A DNA stretch of 64,000 nt from Mastigias papua (lineage: Eukaryota; Cnidaria; Scyphozoa; Rhizostomeae; Mastigiidae): NCBI GenBank assembly GCA_964019165.1, contig OZ025267.1:2939650-3003649 (forward strand). The letters run 5' to 3'. The translations under genes were made by a program, and so were the position numbers. Positions 10,502-21,588 of this stretch are shown here, one piece after another (the stretch's first letter is position 1; each line of letters opens with the position of its first letter). The notes under the pieces are model-generated. The model was not told where the DNA came from, made no database searches, and was given only the letters and a program-made list of their open reading frames with translations.

Positions 10502-11163
10502 ATAATACCGTAATGCTTCGATTAAACGCCGGGGGCGTCTATTAATGTTTTTTATATTTTAGGGAGGCGTCTACTCGAAGAGGGCGTTTAAAAGAGGGAG
10601 GCGTTTATTAAACTTTTGTACTTTTTCCTTCCTAGGAAAAGTATACATATATACTTTTTCCTTCATTTATATACATATATTTATATAGAGAAATCAAAAA
10701 ATAGTTTTTCATTGTGTAGTAAACGTTTCGATTTATTATCTTCAACAGTATTCGATTTATTATATTCAGGAGTACTGATGAAGATAATAAATCGAAATTT
10801 TCACTTCATATATATATATATATACAGTATATATAGTTTACAAAAACATGTTAATCGAAGCTCAAGAAACATCTAAATCTAGTTCAAAGTCATCATCAAC
10901 ATCATCTTCCTAGATGATGTTAAAAGAAGGAGCAGCTTTAGTTACATCTTCTTCCATTACTTCGAATGGGTTTTCGTTCTATCAGCACACTATTTACTTT
11001 CTTTACAGCAGGAAGTCATCTCATATTTACTATCATCAACTGGTAACGACACAGGGGCGTCTATTCGATGGGGCGTTTATTCGAAGGGGGCGTTTATTGA
11101 AAAAGAAACTGAAAATATGGGGCGTTTATTCGAAGGGGGCGTTTAATCGAAGCATTACGGTAT
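10502..11163. mobile_element. Non-autonomous DNA transposon with 27-base perfect TIRs
   Basis: The left end AATACCGTAATGCTTCGATT (continuing to AAACGCC) is matched exactly by the inverted right end finishing ATTACGGTATT. The inner flanks hold several direct and inverted copies of GGGCGTTTATTCGAAG-like units. TA flanks each TIR, and TCTAAAACTAAT occurs on both sides (10485-10496 and 11164-11175), possibly a target duplication. About 660 bases with no transposase. Confidence 0.8.
10721..10797. ncRNA. Inverted hammerhead-like cores inside the TIR element
   Basis: Plus strand 10775-10797 reads CTGATGA, a GAT/ATC hairpin, then GAAA. The inverted copy at 10724-10750 reads CTGTTGA, the same hairpin, GAAACGTTT. 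A third partial copy lies between them. The core order is right, but the plus copy shows no helix III or I and the minus copy has a changed core base, so this may be a relic or chance within a repeat. Confidence 0.25.
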
Positions 11164-11175
11164 TCTAAAACTAAT

Positions 11176-12350
11176 GCCATTTAAAATTCATGGAAAAGTT
11201 ATTCAGAAAAAGAGTGCTCCAAAAATTGCGATGTTTTGACGGGCATGATCTAGAACGATTTTTTTATGGTTGCACCCGATACTCCCACTATTAGACTCCC
11301 GGATAGTTATTTGTTACTTGCCACCAACTCCTCGTGCAGTGATGATTTCTAAAATCTTTTGCAAGGGAGGACCTAGATGCAGCGTCACAAATAGGCCTAA
11401 TTATTTTACACTACGCCCATTATCTTCAAAGATATACCTATGGTTGTTTATCTTAATCAAACTAAACAGTGCATTCAACAATTTTAGTCTTAAGTTCACG
11501 ATAGCTTTTAAAGGTGTCTACACTTCTCTTGATTAAGTTTTCGGAGTCAAGGTATTCAATTATAAAGGATAGGAGAAAACAGGACTTATTTCAAGCATGC
11601 AAACGCACAATCTGAGGAGGTGCTAGGAATAAAGCAAACACAATTGATATCCACAGTGTATTACGATCTTTGAAAACAGCACGTTTTGAAGTTGTAATGG
11701 GCAATGGGAGGGGGGACTTTGGAAAGCAAGATCAATGTAAACTATAAGGAACTTTCCACCCAAAACATCGCTGTTACCAGTGGGGCTCCACTCCTGGGCC
11801 CCCTTAGAAATCATCCCTGCTCTCGTGTAAAGGAAGCAAAAGTTTGCAGCCAGTGGTGCACCTTTGCTACTGGAGAATGCGCGCGCACGTGTATGTGTGT
11901 TTGGGAGGGGGGTGTACAAACCTGAATTTACCGACAAAAGTGAAGGTCTTCCTAATCAACGTGACATGCCTTTAGAGTTCTCCATTACAGAGAAATGTGA
12001 TCCTTCTTGTATAACAACTGCACATAATTATTGTCATTTTACTCAGAGCGCCTTACAGGGAAAGCACTGAACATAAGTTTATACCCGAAGGGTTGATAAC
12101 TTCGAATAGTGACGTAGGAAGACCGGAAGACCCGCCATGGTTGGATCAGACGCGGGAGAAAATTTCTAAATTTTACCTTTTACCTAAAAAGCATCTCTCA
12201 GACTAAACGTTTACTGAATAGTATGGTTGTCTGGAATGCTTTCATGGTAAATCTAAAATGCACACTCAAATACAGAGGTGCCAAGCTAACTTTAATATTA
12301 CCAAAAAGTATAATGGTACCTTCTACTACTGCGTGTAGTTGGGGTTGAAG
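11176..12350. other. Intergenic, no gene seen
   Basis: Short overlapping open frames only. 12105-12180 is similar, in inverted orientation, to 43905-43985 (shared GACGTAGGAAGAC and GGGAGAAA-TTTCTAAATTTT), so it is part of a dispersed repeat. Confidence 0.4.
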
Positions 12351-12631
12351 CCCTGGTCAAACAACCCAGCATTTCATCCAACATTCACTGGACATCAATG
12401 TTCAGTGAAACGTTGAATCGTTTGACCATACGTTCAGTCACCCAACAATGTATTCAGCAATGTTGGATGGAATTTGCTGGGGATCAAAATCAAGCCAATA
12501 TTTCATCCAACATCTCTATTGTCTTCAAATGCTCAGTGGACTGTCTGACATCCCTTGCACCTAACATCATCAAACATAACATCAAATGTTGGATAAAGTG
12601 TAGGGTGAAATGTTGGGTCGTTTGACCAGGG
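12351..12631. mobile_element. MITE with CCCTGGTCAAAC termini
   Basis: The left end CCCTGGTCAAACAACCCAGC and the inverted right end (GGGTCGTTTGACCAGGG) form imperfect TIRs of about 26 bases. The body holds many copies of ATGTTGGATGAAATGTTGGG-like words in both orientations. No coding region. Target duplication not evident. Confidence 0.75.
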
Positions 12632-14228
12632 ATTAATATTACAAGCAATAATCATTGCTATGTTAGCGATCAGAGGATCTTTATGCTACCAGCAATTACT
12701 ATTGCCATTTAACCGATCACCATGCCTTGATGCTACTAGCAATGATTACTGCCTTATCATCCACCAGAGTACCTTATGCTACTGATAATGATCACGTTTC
12801 TTGGCTACCGTATTAAAATGTGTGCAAGTGTTATGATTTTACCAACGTCTGCACATTTACCGACTATTTATCAAAAACTTGGGGGTGCAACACTCCCACA
12901 CCCCCTGGTAGGTATGTCCCTGTTTGCCAGTGCAGGATGGAAAATACAGTGTATTCATACCTGAAGAAAAGAGAGTCCCTGGAAGGAAATCTTCTGGCAC
13001 AATGCTACTTCAGTGAGGTCTGGTGCATTCCTTTCAAAGAACGTGACAAGAAAAACTTCTTTTTTGTGATTGTTTCTCAGTAATAACTTAGTACTAATGG
13101 TCCGTTGGAATACATTGATAAATCACGGTCCAAAATACGAGGGTAAAAAATGTAACACATTGATTGAATAATAGTTTTGTTATGGATTATTGTAAATATA
13201 TTATGAAATATTCATAAAAATGAATAGCTACAGTAAGAAGCCGCATAAAAGAACCTCCCTTTCATGGATCTAGGCCAAAAAGGTTCTCATACAAGACATA
13301 TAATTCAATACTTTCGGATAATTGTTCATAACAAAGCTTTTTCCTGCTGAATATGATTGAGAAATTGTCTTCCTTCTCTTGAAAGAAACTCTCTATTTCT
13401 TGCTGAGCCAGTAATGGTAAAAATTTTGCATCTTGTGAATAGGAATTCGAAATATGTTAGGGTACTGGTTCTTAAACGTTGTGGTTCTTTTATGCGAGCT
13501 TTTTACCGTATGAATCACATCGATACAAAACGTATGATATTGAAAGGCTCGATTATTATAATCATACTGTTATAACAAAGTTGGATACTCAATCAGAGTT
13601 TGATAATTAACAACATAATTAGATCATACCTAGCATTACTAGCAGTGGTGGTGCCAGCCATCATGACAGGTGGGGAAGAGGGGTTTGAGGGTATCGTGGC
13701 AAGACAACTGGAAAAATTTTTGAGAACATGTTCTGTAATTGTTAGTGAAACTTGCTTTTCAATATAGATATATGCCTTTTCTAGATAGAAAACAGTAGAG
13801 GAACTCATTGATATGCGGGCGAGGAACTTCTTAGCTGTTATGGATGACAAGATACTTCCATACATTTTTAATAAACCCTCAAAAAGAAGGGGGTATGTAC
13901 TCCCTTCCTATACACCCCCGAGGCTCCAACACTGAGTACTAATACAGCAAAAATATATGTTATGATACGTTTGGTATTAAAATGCATATGATAAACTGTT
14001 TGCATTTATGAAATGTAATGTTGCAAGCATATACAAAGAATCACTCTTAATGCAACCCTTAGTAAATGGCACAGTGCTAGTCCATTTGTGCCAGTCTATG
14101 CGAGAACTCAAGAACAACAGAAATCTCTAGTGCCGTTTGGAGGTCTCCAATTATACAGCCTATAATAATGAATATCAAGCGGCATTCTTGAGTTATACCA
14201 ATAAATACTACCATGTATGATGGGCACG
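12632..14228. other. Intergenic, no gene seen
   Basis: 12640-12780 has loose, tRNA-like or palindromic words such as AGCAATAATCATTGCTA and AGCAATGATTACTGCC, an imperfect tandem unit of about 60 bases. Nothing else supported. Confidence 0.4.
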
Positions 14229-14417
14229 GCAAGCATAGCCGCCAAATGTTTTAGAACCTTGTCAGGTATATTTTCTCCCAACCTAATTGACCAATCAACA
14301 TGAAGGATTATGAACACACATGCTAAGATTAGGCCCATTTTGCTTGATGAGTGGTCAATTAGGTTGGGAGAAAATAGACCTGACAGGGCTCTCAAACACT
14401 TGACAGCTATGCTGGCA
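14229..14417. repeat. Fold-back repeat, about 80-base arms
   Basis: The left arm (GCAAGCATAGC to ATTGACCAATCA) pairs with the right arm (TGGTCAATTAGGTTGGGAGA to AGCTATGCTGGC); the centre is about 45 bases. The block TTTTCTCCCAACCTAATTGA is exact in both arms. A MITE-like or snap-back element. Confidence 0.75.
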
Positions 14418-15006
14418 CTCCAAATTGTTTTTCATGCAGTTCTACACTAAACGTTTTTATTGATTTCCAACTACACAATGTCCGAATCGATTTATTCGAT
14501 TAAATGGCTGATCAGTATCTCAACCTATTGACAGTAAGAGTTCCCTTTCTGCAAGAGATTCCTACGTACAAATACTTTTTCCATTCTAGCCTGATTTCAA
14601 CGACTTCCAATCGCTACTGTAAAACCCGCATAAAAAAACCTTCACTTCTGGGCCTAGGCTAAACAGAGTCTGATAAAAGATGCATAAGTAAAAAATCCAG
14701 GGTAGTGATTCTAAATGAATATATTTTCATGCATTGAGAAATAGTCTTCATACCTTAAAAGAAAACTCTCAGTTCTATTGTTGAGCCAGTTATGATAAAT
14801 ACGAAGCATTCTGTTTACAGCAGCCTGACAACTTTTTAGGGTATGATTCCTATTTATGTCATCAGAATCATGGAATCTCAGGGTAAAATCTCTTACACAC
14901 TGTGGATATTAATACGGGTTTTTGCTGCATTGTAGACAACCATACTGCACTGTTTTCTATACCATCTATAACAATCCACAAGGATAAAAGTAGTTCTCTA
15001 ATAAAC

Positions 15007-15157
15007 AGGGACGTAGGAGCTGGGGGGGGGCCAGAGGGGCCATCCCCCACTTTTTAGCAAACTATGCAAAAGTGCCCCTTTGAAGTCCAAAATGGGCGTA
15101 ATAATGTGCCCCTTTTAGGACTTGGCCCCCCACTTTTTAGATGCTTCCTACGTCCCT
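15007..15157. mobile_element. Small MITE with AGGGACGTAGGA termini
   Basis: AGGGACGTAGGAGC at the left is inverted as GCTTCCTACGTCCCT at the right. The body has CCCCCACTTTTTAG twice in direct orientation. Length about 150 bases, no coding. Confidence 0.7.
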
Positions 15158-15469
15158 ACTAACAACACTGGATGTACGTAAACTATCGGATAAAATCAGC
15201 AAGTGAACTGAAACAAAATATCTTATGACACACCATTTCATAACTTTCATAGTTACTGGAAAAATTCCTAAAACAGAAGTACTAAGATTAACTACCCGTC
15301 TTTTGGTTTTGCTGTTGTTTGGCAGAGAGGCCCAACTTGGTCCCATATTTCTCTTGCTGCACTTTGCCTTGAAAAACCTAGGTGACTATATGTTTACTAA
15401 CTAAGATGTGAAAAGCATATCAGCGAATGGAGTAATAAACTCAATATATGAAATCCTCAAAAATATCCC

Positions 15470-17062
15470 TCAAAATTCAAACAGTTCACTGTGGAAATCA
15501 AAGAAGACTCCCTCTTTTGAGAATTCGATGGAGTACTTTAACGCATCCTTTACCAAACGATCAGGGCCACATGTCAAAACAGCCACTTTGCTTTCATGAA
15601 CAGATTTAGCAAACGTGCTCACAGTGCTAAAGATCTCATCTAATTTCGGCCTACCAAACTTTAAACAGCTTTGCATCTCTGGCCTAATATTGGCACTTGC
15701 ATAATCTTCTGCCTTTCTAGCACGTGTCAGGTAAAATTGAGCATCAAGGACATCCTTATCAAGATTCTCTGACAACATGTCAGGTGAGAAAGAGTATGGA
15801 AGAGTCTGTGGGACTTTATGACCAAAGTATTGCTGGTCATAATCCAGTACAGATGTGACCATGAAAGCATCGCGAACTGACCATATGAAAAAGATCTTCT
15901 TCAACGGTCTTCCTCTCAACGATTGATGAACAAGGTCGTTGCAAATGGATTGCATAGGAGTGATTCCAATACCACCAGATACAAACACAAATATCTTATA
16001 CTTATCACCATCAACATCTACTGATGGTTGACCGTAGGGTCCATCTATGAATGCTGTTGTCTCAGTTGAGTCGGCTTTCTCATATAGCTGCTTCGTCCAG
16101 TTGCCAAGCACACGAACATGCAGATGGACTTCGTCGTTGTGTGGGGAGGATGAAATACTAAATGGGTGCCATTCGAAGTAAGAGACCTTGGGAATACATA
16201 TGAAAACATATTGACCAGGCAAGTACCTGAAGGTTCCCTTTTTGAATGTCAATCGAACAACATCTGCTGGAAGGCGTGTCATCATTACGTTAGCGGAATT
16301 CTGTCGATTTCTCCACAATACAATACAACGACATAATATATCAAACAACCAAACACCAGCACCGATTGCCACAGTACCAGCTTCATGAACGAAGGCTGCT
16401 ATTACGACACCAATGAAAAGCACCCAATGAAGTTTCAAAAATATCTCAAATACCCAGCGTCGTATAGGGAAAAAGGAGAATATAAGCAAAGCTCCCATAA
16501 GGGATACAAGCACGATACCAGAACCATTTGCCTCATTTGACACGATTCCATGGTACACACCACTTGCAACACTGAAAAGAGCCATCCATTTGTGCCATTT
16601 CAATGCACGTTCAAAAGGGACACCGAAAATGAAGGTGAATACGGAGTTGCGACTGGCAAGAACAAATGTCAATATAAGTGGGATGGTGGCCGCACCGCCA
16701 GTCGATTCGTCATCGCAACATGTAGCACCAGCAGGAACAGCCGCAACTGCCAAGGCAAGAATGAACACGAGTATTTCCCCCACACAAATGTCAAATATGA
16801 CTCTCTTGAGGAATACCTGGACCCACATCCATCTAATTTTGTAGTAGACTGGAGGAATGAAGCATGTTACAGGCAGCTCTTTATTAGCTGATTCGTACGG
16901 TCTCCAGTCATTGGGAAGGGCTACTGCCTCCTGATCTTTGCTACTTGGCTGTGTACCAACGGTCTGAAGTTCAACCTCCGTTAGCTTACCGTCAGGTCCA
17001 GGCTGTATACTGACAATGACCTCTTCGCGTGAGTCAACAGCTTCTACCGCATTAGTTGACAT
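15470..17062 (-). CDS. Ferric reductase / NADPH oxidase-like flavocytochrome, copy 2
   Basis: Tandem paralogue of the gene at 5527-7119, same strand, same 530-residue length, about 9.9 kb away. It keeps both H-x13-H heme pairs (His157/171, His212/226), HPFSISS, GGIGITPM, the CGP motif and the FHSELFEF end, so it should be functional. Differences from copy 1 are clustered: the first 60 residues, the loop after membrane segment 1 (ATCCDDESTGG versus TSCCRKKRTGS), the segment after the last heme pair (GTVAIGAGVW), and about residues 470-487 (KLDEIFSTVSTFAK). Between these the DNA is almost identical over long runs. The ATG at 17062 is preceded by an acceptor (CTTCAACAG) 18 bases upstream, so the longer open frame to 17137 probably includes intron. 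Iron uptake, superoxide production, or another transmembrane reduction are all possible roles. Confidence 0.88.
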   Translation of the reverse strand: MSTNAVEAVDSREEVIVSIQPGPDGKLTEVELQTVGTQPSSKDQEAVALPNDWRPYESANKELPVTCFIPPVYYKIRWMWVQVFLKRVIFDICVGEILVFILALAVAAVPAGATCCDDESTGGAATIPLILTFVLASRNSVFTFIFGVPFERALKWHKWMALFSVASGVYHGIVSNEANGSGIVLVSLMGALLIFSFFPIRRWVFEIFLKLHWVLFIGVVIAAFVHEAGTVAIGAGVWLFDILCRCIVLWRNRQNSANVMMTRLPADVVRLTFKKGTFRYLPGQYVFICIPKVSYFEWHPFSISSSPHNDEVHLHVRVLGNWTKQLYEKADSTETTAFIDGPYGQPSVDVDGDKYKIFVFVSGGIGITPMQSICNDLVHQSLRGRPLKKIFFIWSVRDAFMVTSVLDYDQQYFGHKVPQTLPYSFSPDMLSENLDKDVLDAQFYLTRARKAEDYASANIRPEMQSCLKFGRPKLDEIFSTVSTFAKSVHESKVAVLTCGPDRLVKDALKYSIEFSKEGVFFDFHSELFEF

Positions 17063-17080
17063 CTTGAAAGAAGGATCAAC
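17063..17080 (-). other. 5' UTR end and splice acceptor of reductase copy 2
   Basis: Minus-strand acceptor CTTTCTTCAACAG, then 18 bases, then ATG: the same arrangement as copy 1, although the bases differ. Confidence 0.5.
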
Positions 17081-17578
17081 CTGTTGAAGAAAGAGTTGAG
17101 AGTATTTGAACATTTGATAAAGAGTTAAGAAAGTCATATTTATCTTTTATATAGGGAAATTATAACATTGATATAAAAGCCAATAAGCCCTATGGCCCTG
17201 TTTCTGAACCTGGTGAATTCCCACTGGGGAGGAAAACTTGACTTTTGAGGGTGGAATAGGAAGCTGCGATTAGCCAAATTGGCAGCAGATTTCATAATAG
17301 ATAACGTGCAGAGGCCGAGGCAGTCGTTGCTCTGACTACCAGCGGGCCAAAAATTTCTGAAGATGAAACAGCCGTAATCGTCTTATTGAATTCATATTTT
17401 TTGGACGCTTTGTGATTAACAGCAATTTAGTTTCTAGTATCAAATAATTGCCTAAATGTTAATTTCTAGAAAGATCCCTCCAACTAGAAAAATTCTCAAA
17501 TTCCAACTGAATGCTAGTTTACGTGAAAAGTCTGTTGGTACTACAGAACTTCACTACAGCAGGAAAAAGCGGTACCAT

Positions 17579-17634
17579 GTTTTAACCATACTGAAAAGCT
17601 TTTTTTTCGTCCGACACTCGTCAGAGTATGAAAC
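17579..17634 (-). ncRNA. Hammerhead ribozyme, type I, left arm (intact core)
   Basis: Minus strand: GTTT and CATACT, CTGACGA, GTGTCGGAC, GAAA, a 4-base-pair A/U helix III, C, then AGTATG, an internal loop, and AAAAC. CATACT pairs with AGTATG and the outer GTTT with AAAC, so helix I has two parts around an internal loop, as in natural fast hammerheads. Helix II is only GU/AC with a 5-base loop. All core residues agree with the consensus. Confidence 0.72.
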
Positions 17635-17676
17635 GTCGGCTATAAATTTCGGTTCACCTTTCGGTCGCTATCCGAC

Positions 17677-17740
17677 GTTTCATACTCTGACGAGTGTCGG
17701 ACGGAAAAAAAGCTTGTCAGTATGGTTAAAACATGGTACC
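17677..17740 (+). ncRNA. Hammerhead ribozyme relic, right arm
   Basis: Plus strand has CATACT, CTGACGA (17687-17693), GTGTCGGAC and AGTATG as in the left arm, but the second core block reads GGAAA instead of GAAAA and helix III has lost an A/U pair (TTGTC for TTTTC). I expect it to be inactive or impaired. Confidence 0.5.
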
Positions 17741-17760
17741 GCTTTTTCGTGCTGTAGTGG

Positions 17761-18430
17761 AAAGCTAGTTTCGTGCGAAGTCCAGTTGATTGTATCTAGC
17801 TCTTAGCAAATTTATGTAGAACATTAAGTTGATGTAAATACACTGCCCATTGTTGATGCCTATTTTACCATTTTCTGTGCGCTGCGGTGTAAGCAGGCCT
17901 CATAACTTCTCCTGCTCTCAACAATGCAACTAGTCAGAATCTACTTATCAGATCCGAAAACATCAGGCGAGGTGGTTCAAACTGGAGGTGGCGCAACCCC
18001 AGATGTATCCAACGACAGGAGAGCAGACACATGCTAAATATCGGCAAGGGAGCCGTCAGGGTGGAAGGAGAAGGTCACTAACTTGTAATGGAACGGCGCT
18101 ACGGGGATAGGGCAGAAAGGTGGATGATGCGCTAGGTGATCATACAGAGTGTCGTGAGTATGAAGGCACACAAAAGGCTGATAACCTATTAACAGTCTCA
18201 CAATCCTCAAAGGGTCACATCGTGGTTAGGCATAGAAATGTTGCTTCCAGTGGCATACGGGCCGCTCCCAAGTGGGATAATAGATAAAACGAGGGCAGAT
18301 AAACTTGATAATACAAAAGTAATGCAGGTGAAATAAAATCATAGCTAAATTAAAATCCACGAATGAAGATACAAAGGGCTCAATTGAAAACAAGGCCTTT
18401 CAGTGGAGCCCGCAAGGTATTTTCGGAGGA
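17761..18430. other. Intergenic, GC-richer block of unknown origin
   Basis: 17880-18320 is noticeably richer in G and C than its surroundings and resembles degraded coding or repeat sequence, but no frame stays open and I recognise no protein. Possibly an upstream piece of a retroelement. Confidence 0.3.
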
Positions 18431-19253
18431 AAGGCACATTTACATTACATCTCATTTCATTTTTCACTCCAGCCGGAGCTGATTTACAAGGGGCCCTCCA
18501 CCAGAAACTTTAATTACAATAAAAATATTAAAGGTATAATTACATACAATAGTAAGAATATAATATTTCGTTGTTTCAGCTTTTTTTTAACCTGATTAAC
18601 ATGATAAAAATTTATCAGAAAAGAAACATAACTAAATAAACATAACTAAATAAGTTTTTTGAATATTTCCAGGGAAGACGCCTGCTTAGTTTTGGTAGGA
18701 AGGTCATTCCACATTTTAGCTCCTCGATAAGAAAAACATCTCTGCCCTATAAAATACTTTTTCTTGGGTAGTTTCACATCTGTCTCCGTGTTACGCAGGA
18801 CATACGAAAAGCTCTTTGAGTTTCGAGTGAAGAGTTCACAGAGGTATTGTAGAACCATTTTTTGCATAGACATAAACACCATTGCTTTAGATTCCCCAGC
18901 CATTAGCTGATCAATGGTCTCCAAGCCCAACCTGTCAAAAAGTTGTCTGCTAGGGGTTTCAAAACGCTGTTGGTTAAATTTCCTGGAGCTCGGTTTTGAA
19001 GTTTTTGCAACTAATTAACCTCACTTGAACCTGCAAAACCCCAGGCAGAGCAACAATACCGAAAATGTGGCTCCACAATACCTATGCAAAGGGTGTCAAA
19101 AGCTTTAGCCGAAACTCTAGTAGTATAAGTGATGAAGTTCAATAAATTGAAAAAGTTAACGCTTACGACTTCATTAATACAAGTTCCATCTCCCGAATGT
19201 AACAGACTCACTAAAACTCTCTTACTAGAACATGAACAAGTTCTCTTTTTCAA
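18431..19253 (-). pseudogene. LINE fragment: end of reverse-transcriptase ORF2 and 3' UTR
   Basis: Minus strand. 19253-19011 includes GIVEPHFRYCCSAWGF, which matches the common xLxPHFxYCxxxW motif near the end of non-LTR retrotransposon RTs. A following LQKLQNRA piece at about 19007-18984 is in frame, then a frameshift leads into 18930-18646 with RLGLETIDQL and CFSYRGAKMWNDLP, ending FKKLI and stop. The AT-rich 3' region extends to about 18430. At least one frameshift and a stop break it; the 5' part of the element is missing. CR1/Jockey-like by these motifs. Confidence 0.75.
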
Positions 19254-19547
19254 TCATTCTAATCCTCAGTCACCATGTTGATACTTTATCTTATCAAATT
19301 CAAGCAACTTTTGGGAACAATCTAGTTGGATACTTGATAGATGTAAGCCCTTCCCTGGCCTCCTTCTAGGCACCAATGGGTCTTCCCAATACAAACGAAC
19401 TAAGAAAAGTACTTGAGATATACAGGATTAACTCAAGGGTGTAACAGAAGGAGGTTGGAAGGCTCAGGCCCCTTCCACTTTTCCAAGAGGGGCTACCCCC
19501 TTCTCTTTTTTCTAGGTAATTTTCAATGTACACACTTGCTTATAAGA

Positions 19548-19880
19548 ATGCTTAATTTTGCACTGAGCCTCAATATTCTAAAATGTTTCTTAAATTTTGG
19601 CAATTCAAAGCATTAACTCTCGTATAGACTATATATTCTAATACTAAAAAGTGTGTAACTGACACTCCCTAAAGAGTTGCTGAGTCGCATCATAGTGTAA
19701 AGAGTTCTAGACAGGATAACTGAAGTTCACTCTTGCTTTCTTTCTAAAAAGAACTCAAATCAGCAAGAAGCTTAACCCTCATGAAGCCTGAGCCTTGCAT
19801 TTTCCCAAATTATTCTTAAATTTCAGAAAATTTGGGCCTTAATATTCTTATAGACTATATCCTTAAAAACAAATGTGTGT
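19548..19880 (-). repeat. Dispersed repeat, family A, copy 2 (inverted)
   Basis: Reverse complement of the family seen at 9747-10120 and 44400-44760; the AATTATTCTTAAATTTCAGA, ATATTCTTATAGACTATAT and GTTGCTGAGTCGCATCATAG blocks are recognisable. Confidence 0.55.
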
Positions 19881-21588
19881 ATGAGTTAGGGTAAGGACGG
19901 GGTCCTAATATCGGACTGCAACTGTTCCTTCAATTTTTGCTAATATACGTTATTGTTCCACAGGTTTGCAATATGTTGGTGCTATTGAAAGGCCTCGAAT
20001 ATCAAGGATGTAGTATCGGCAACGGTTTGTTTTTGCCACCCCCTTCGCACTTGACAGCGCCCACTTACATACAATTTTGCCTACACCACTGGGTTCACCC
20101 TCTCAAACTGCCGCCAAGAAGGGGCAGAAGGGATACAGCCCTCCCTGTTGGGCAGACGTCCATTTTGTTCGAGAAATTTGTTTAGGAAAATACTGTTTTT
20201 ACCAAAAGTGGCTTCGGCCCTATACGGCTAAAGAACAAAGGACGTGGGAAACTGTTAGCCATCCTCACCGCTCTTCCTGTTGCTTGGGTAAACATTTCGC
20301 AGCCCCCCTAAATTTGAAGTCCTCCTATGGCTTTGATAAGAACTGTCGATCAATAAGGGAGAAGGTAGGAGATTCCTTCATTTCTGAAGTGTATTACTAA
20401 TCCAAATAATGATGTGAATCTTCTTGGGTCCTTCAATGTAGAGTTGTGATTAACAAGACTTCCGCTAAGTTATTAAATGACTGGTTTACTGATCAGCTTA
20501 CATCATATACAAAAACAAGGCCTACTACAAGGTCAGTGTTGATTAGTGCAACCATCCCACAGTTCCGATTGGTTGAAAGATCGGGGCCATCTCTGAAATC
20601 CAACTGTACGTTATCTACGTGGTTTACTAGCGTAGCGAGATCGCAAACTGCGTCTGGCTATTCGCAAGCGTAGTTGAGATCAGTATCGAGGCCATTGCCT
20701 GGAAAGAACGGCAGAATAAAGATGTTCTTAAACAAGAAAATCAAATACATACCACTGGGCAACAGACGAACCTCTAGTCTTTGTGTGTTTTGGTTGTTCA
20801 CAGACTTTGTGCGTTTGACCACCCTTCAATTCGTCTTCCTTGCGTGGATAACAAAAACATAGGTGTCAGCAACATTCGTTTTTCAAACTGAAAGCCTTTT
20901 GTGTTTTTTTATTTGCGATAGAATTCATCACACAATGGTCTCTATGTCAACCATGTCATCAGACCTGCGGAGCATTCATTGAGTTATTTAGAGCTATTGT
21001 CAGTCACGATAGGGAGGAAAGATGGTAGCATATTGCAAGAGATTGCTGGACAAATTCAGCTAAACTGAACTTTTTTGGAAGGAATGTAGACAGAAATCTG
21101 TTGTTGTGAAGAGGTTGTCTTGCTCGATGGGCTTGACGAAAAGCGAAATATCTTCTGTCTTCATGCATATGCTGCATCTTTGACCATAGCCTCTCACGTG
21201 ATATTGATCAAGTTCACTCAGTGGCAGTACTTTTTAAAGTTGCCAGATTACCCATTCGCAAGTTCTATCCACCCACCGTAAATCCTCGAATTGGTCTTCC
21301 CCCTGGAAAAGCTCCCCTCAAGTAAGTCCCCATGCCAGAACTTCAAATTGCTAATAAGCTTCCTATTCGAAAGGGATAGATAAACAGGGGCCTAAGCTTA
21401 GTGTCCCGGCAGCGAGTGTAATGCAGTGCAAGGATATAAATGAGAATGCTACTGGGAAGTATTTTTATTTTTGTGAAGTAAAAACAAGACTACATAGAAC
21501 ATAGCACTCATGAAGACTTGCAACTATAAACCGTGTGCGATGATAAAAGATCTTACATACATCAACAAACTGGATCTCATCTCCCTAT
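19881..21588. other. Intergenic, no gene seen
   Basis: Several short plus-strand open frames (the longest about 107 codons at 20077) overlap each other and resemble nothing I know. I do not support them as genes. Confidence 0.4.

Larger units (their letters stand above)
17552..17760. mobile_element. Near-perfect palindrome with a ribozyme in each arm
   Basis: The left end CACTACAGCA...CGGTACCATG is inverted at the right as CATGGTACCG...TGCTGTAGTG. Arms are about 85 bases, with a centre (about 17638-17670) that matches the inner part of the repeat at 1545-1602. Both arms include the hammerhead-like sequence, pointing toward the outside of the palindrome. No protein is encoded. Confidence 0.8.

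Noticed and set aside
19937..20400. Two overlapping plus-strand frames of 82 and 107 codons
   Set aside because: No recognisable domain, no splice or start context, and they overlap in different frames.
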